Below, piece after piece: positions 60,401 through 64,000 of a stretch of DNA of 64,000 bases (the stretch's first letter is position 1; each line of letters opens with the position of its first letter). The translations under genes and the position numbers were made by a program. Source of the DNA: Chrysogorgia sp. JL179-B06 (Eukaryota; Cnidaria; Anthozoa; Scleralcyonacea; Chrysogorgiidae). The notes beneath the pieces were generated by a model. That model saw only the letters and a program-made list of their open reading frames with translations, had not been told where the DNA came from and made no database searches. The stretch is from positions 4,101,501 through 4,165,500 of the forward strand of contig JAYKKM010000080.1 in NCBI GenBank assembly GCA_035772405.1. Reading direction: 5' to 3'.

Positions 60401-63400
60401 CTTTAACTTGCTTTAACTTTTAACTTTTAACTTTACTTTAACTTTTAACTTTTAACTTTTAACTTTACTTTTAACTTTAACTTTTAACTTTACTTTAACT
60501 TTACTTTAACTTTTAACTTTACTTTAACTTTGCTTTAACTTTAACTTTAACTTTGCGTTGACTTTTAACTTTAACTTTTAACTTTACTTTAACTTTTAAC
60601 TTTAACTTTTAACTTTACTTTTAACTTTATGTTTACTTTAACTTTTAACTTTACTTTAACTTTTAACTTTAACTTTAACTTTTAACTTTACTTTAACTTT
60701 TAACTTTACTTTACTTTAACTTTTAACTTTACTTTAACTTTTAACTTTAACTTTTAACTTTAACTTTTAACACTTTTAACTTTACTTTAACTTTTAACTT
60801 TACTTTAACTTTTAACTTTACTTTTAACTTTAACTTTAACTTTACTTTAACTTTTAACTTTACTTTAACTTTTACTTTAACTTTTAACTTTGCGTTGACT
60901 TTAACTTTTAACTTTACTTTAACTTTTAACTTACTTTAACTTTGCTTTAACTTTTAACTTTAACTTTGCGTTGACTTTTAACTTTAACTTTTAACTTTTA
61001 ACTTTAACTTTAACTTTAACTTTTAACTTTTAACTTTAACTTTAACTTTTAACTTTTTAACTTTAACTTTAACTTTAACTTTTAACTTTAACTTTAACTT
61101 TTAACTTTAACTTTTAACTTTAACTTTTAACTTTGCTTTAACTTATTTAACTTTTAACTTTAACTTTTAACTTTTTAACTTTACTTTAACTTTACTTTAA
61201 CTTTAACTTTAACTTTGCGTTGACTTTTAAATTTAACTTAACTTTACTTTAACTTTAACTTTAACTTTAACTTTTAAACTTTTACTTTAACTTTTAACTT
61301 TAACTTTTACTTTAACTTTTAACTTTAACTTTTAACTTTACTTTAACTTTAACTTTTACTTTAACTTTTAACTTTAACTTTTAACTTTTGCGTTTTAACT
61401 TTTAACTTTACTTTAACTTTAACTTTTAACTTTACTTTAACTTTTAACTTTAACTTTTACTTTAACTTTTAACTTTACTTTAACTTTAACTTTTAAACTT
61501 TGTTTAACTTTACTTTAACTTTACTTTAACTTTTTAACTTTACTTTTACTTTAGGTTTACCACTTTAACTTTTAACTTTAACTTTTAACTTTACTTTAAC
61601 TTTTTAAATGACTTTACTTGCTTTAACTTTTTTTTAACTTTACTTTTAACTTTTTAACTTTACTTTAACTTTTAACTTTAACTTTTTTTTTAACTTTTAA
61701 CTTTAACTTTTAACTTTAACTTTTAACTTTAACTTTAACTTTGCTTTAACTTTTAACTTTACTTTAACTTTACTTTAACTTTTAACTTTAACTTTTAACT
61801 TTACTTTAACTTTTAACTTTAACTTTTAACTTTACTTTAACTTTAACTTTTAACTTTACTTTAACTTTGCTTTAACTTTTAACTTTAACTTTGCGTTGAC
61901 TTTTAACTTTTAACTTTACTTTTAACTTTAACTTTAACTTTTAACTTTAACTTTTAACTTTACTTTAACTTTAACTTTAACTTTTAACTTTACTTTAACT
62001 TTTAACTTTACTTTAACTTTAACTTTTAACTTTAACTTTTAACTTTACTTTAACTTTTAACTTTAACTTTTAACTTTACTTTAACTTTTGTTTAACTTTA
62101 ACTTTTAACTTTACTTTAACTTTTAACTTTACTTTAACTTTTAACTTTACTTTAACTTTTAACTTAACTTTAACTTTAACTTTACTTTAACTTTATGTTT
62201 TACTTTAAACTTTTAACTTTACTTTAACTTTTAACTTTAACTACTTTAACTTTTTAACTTTTAACTTTACTTTAACTTTTAACTTTACTTTAACTTTAAC
62301 TTTATTTTACTTTAACTTTAACTTTTAACTTTAACTTTTAACTTTACTTTAACTTTAACTTTAACTTTTAACTTTAACTTTTAACTTTAACTTTTAACTT
62401 TTTTAACTTTTATTACTTTAACTTTTAACTTTAACTTTAACTTTAACTTTAACTTTAACTTTTAACTTTACTTTAACTTTTAACTTTAACTTTAACTTTA
62501 TGTTTACTTTTAACTTTAACTTTTAACTTTACTTTAACTTTTAACTTTAACTTTTTAACTTTACTTTAACTTTATGTTTACTTTAACTTTTAACTTTACT
62601 TTAACTTTATTTACTTTAACTTTAACTTTGCATTGACTTTTAACTTTAACTTTAACTTTTAACTTTAACTTTAACTTTACTTTAACTTTAACTTTAACTT
62701 TTAACTTTTAAACTTTTAACTTTTAACTTTACTTTAACTTTTAACTTTTAACTTTAACTTTAACTTTGTTTACTTTAACTTTTAACTTTACTTTAACTTT
62801 TAACTTTACTTTAACTTTACTTTAACTTTAACTTTTAACTTTTAACTTTACATTTAACTTTTAACTTTAACTTTAACTTTTAACTTTAACGTTAACTTTA
62901 ACTTTTTTAACTTTAACTTTAACTTTAACTTTTAACTTTACTTTAACTTTTAACTTTACTTTAACTTTTAACTTTACTTTAACTTTTTACTTTAACTTTA
63001 ACTTTACTTTAACTTTTAACTTTACTTTAACTTTTAACTTTAACTTTGCGTTGACTTTAACTTTAACTTTAACTTTTAACTTTACTTTAACTTTTAACTT
63101 TAACTTTTTTTAACTTTACTTTTCAACTTTTTAACCTTAAACTTTTCGTTGACTTTTAACTTTAACTTTAACTTTTAACTTTACTTTAACTTTTAACTTT
63201 AACTTTAAATTTAACTTTACTTTAACTTTATTTAACTTTTAACTTTAACTTTTAACTTTACTTTAACTTTTAACTTTTTTACTTTAACTTTTAACTTTAC
63301 TTTTAACTTTAACTTTAACTTTACTTTAACTTTAACTTTTAACTTTACTTTAACTTTAACTTTTAACTTTAACTTTTAACTTTTATAACTTTAACTTTAC

Positions 63401-63710
63401 TTTAACTTTATGTTTTACTTTAACTTTTAACTTTACTTTAACTTTTAACTTTGCTTTAACTTTTAACTTTAACTTTGCATTGACTTTTAACTTTAACTTT
63501 TAACTTTAACTTTTAAACTTTACTTTAACTTTATGTTTACTTTTAACTTTAACTTTACTTTAACTTTTAACTTTACTTTAACTTTACTTTAACTTTTAAC
63601 TTTAACTTTTTTTAACTTTACTTTACCTTTATGTTTACTTTAACTTTTAACTTTTAACTTTACTTTAACTTTAACTTTATGTTCACTTTAACTTTAACTT
63701 TTTAACTTTT
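45421..63710 (+). repeat. Right CTTTAACTT minisatellite, second part
   Basis: 18.3 kb continuing the array in the same orientation. The marker TTAATTAGCTTTACC recurs near 47,625, 48,929, 50,831, 52,539, 53,649, 56,489, 58,080 and 60,097, each time followed by the same long sentence of unit variants. This shows higher-order units of about 1.1-2.8 kb. From about 60,370 to the end the marker sentences vanish and homopolymer T runs and odd spacings appear. No gene: TAA occurs in all plus frames. Confidence 0.95.
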
Positions 63711-64000
63711 GAGGGGTGGATCGGTGAATTGTGAGGGAGAGGTATTCATGGCGGTGAGCGGGGATAGTAGGTATATCACTCAAACGGGCCACAGGGCCGC
63801 GAAAAAGGCCCTCCGCGCCATTTGGTGTGTGTTTGGGGAGCATATGGGGCGATTAACAGTCGTAATGTGTATTAGGGAATAAAATGAAATTAAAGTGTAT
63901 TTTCATCACTCGCCTGACAATTATAGATTGCCTTTCTTCCGAGGGTAGTTGGTTGAAAGTTCGACATAAATGGTTTGCTTAATCTCAATAAGCATTAGCA
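63711..64000 (-). repeat. Right outer inverted arm
   Basis: Mirror of 36,483-36,770, starting GAGGGGTGGATCGGTGAATT and cut by the window end at AATAAGCATTAGCA. Its continuation, and so the element's true terminus and target duplication, is outside the window. Confidence 0.85.

Larger units (their letters stand above)
36483..64000. mobile_element. Foldback-like inverted element over 27.5 kb with minisatellite arms
   Basis: Symmetric layout read from a centre near 37,619: inverted core, CTTTAACTT minisatellite, outer arm of about 290 bp, mirrored on both sides. The left outer arm (36,483-36,770) and right outer arm (63,711-64,000) are reverse complements with only scattered differences. The same variants sit at equivalent joints on both sides: GCTGTAACTT next to the core and TATGTTCACTTT next to the outer arm. 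The left array is 570 bp, the right about 22.6 kb plus a LINE. Arms made of short tandem repeats are the hallmark of foldback transposons; naming this one so is inference. No transposase is inside, so it would be non-autonomous. The right terminus lies beyond the window and the left terminus may extend past 36,483. Confidence 0.65.

Noticed and set aside
37907..63710. CRISPR-like array of regularly spaced repeats
   Set aside because: There are no unique spacers; units are variants of one short motif in a eukaryotic setting.

Overview
The window looks like repeat-dominated, AT-rich nuclear DNA of an invertebrate animal. A cnidarian is my best guess, because the B-family polymerase and the retroelement remnants resemble families I remember as abundant in cnidarian genomes; that is recall, not a search. 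No host gene is convincing. No bacterial operon, CRISPR array or functional RNA gene was seen. Almost everything is a mobile element, a remnant of one, or a tandem repeat.

Region 1 (1-2.9 kb): most of a protein-primed type DNA polymerase B gene of Polinton-like type, missing its N-terminus at the window edge, split by one frameshift in an A7 run, and followed by a hairpin plus T-run.

Region 2 (about 3.06-33.53 kb): a complex long-unit repeat family. Diverged copies lie at 3.06-4.45, 7.0-7.3, 9.03-12.02 and 30.99-33.53 kb. Three nearly identical tandem units of 6,234, 6,371 and 6,366 bp lie at 12,022-30,992. Each unit carries the same nested cargo: a 3' LINE fragment, a palindromic MITE, a TIR element with a variable poly-G tract, and tRNA-like sequences. 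The left part is broken by Ty3/gypsy debris (a probable LTR and two copies of an integrase fragment, minus strand). Each integrase copy is followed by a CTG/TTCCTC minisatellite that is open in most frames and so produces many spurious ORFs. A further degraded LINE C-terminus lies at 9.77-10.2 kb.

Region 3 (33.5-36.48 kb): remains of a second Polinton-like element. It holds a decayed polymerase N-terminus and a 109-residue ORF with a DMDGF motif behind an AT-rich TATA-like promoter. Short odd repeats (GCGTACGTACAG, GGCC-N5-GGCC and a 17-mer) lie in and around it.

Region 4 (36,483-64,000 and beyond): the most striking structure, a foldback-like inverted element over 27.5 kb long. Outer arms of about 290 bp at 36,483-36,770 and 63,711-64,000 are reverse complements. 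Both arms continue into the same AAGTTAAAG/CTTTAACTT minisatellite, which meets at an inverted core centred near 37,619. The left arm has about 570 bp of minisatellite and the right arm about 22.6 kb, into which a 3.17 kb CR1/jockey-like LINE has inserted (42,251-45,420). The right array has higher-order structure that fades over its last 3.3 kb.
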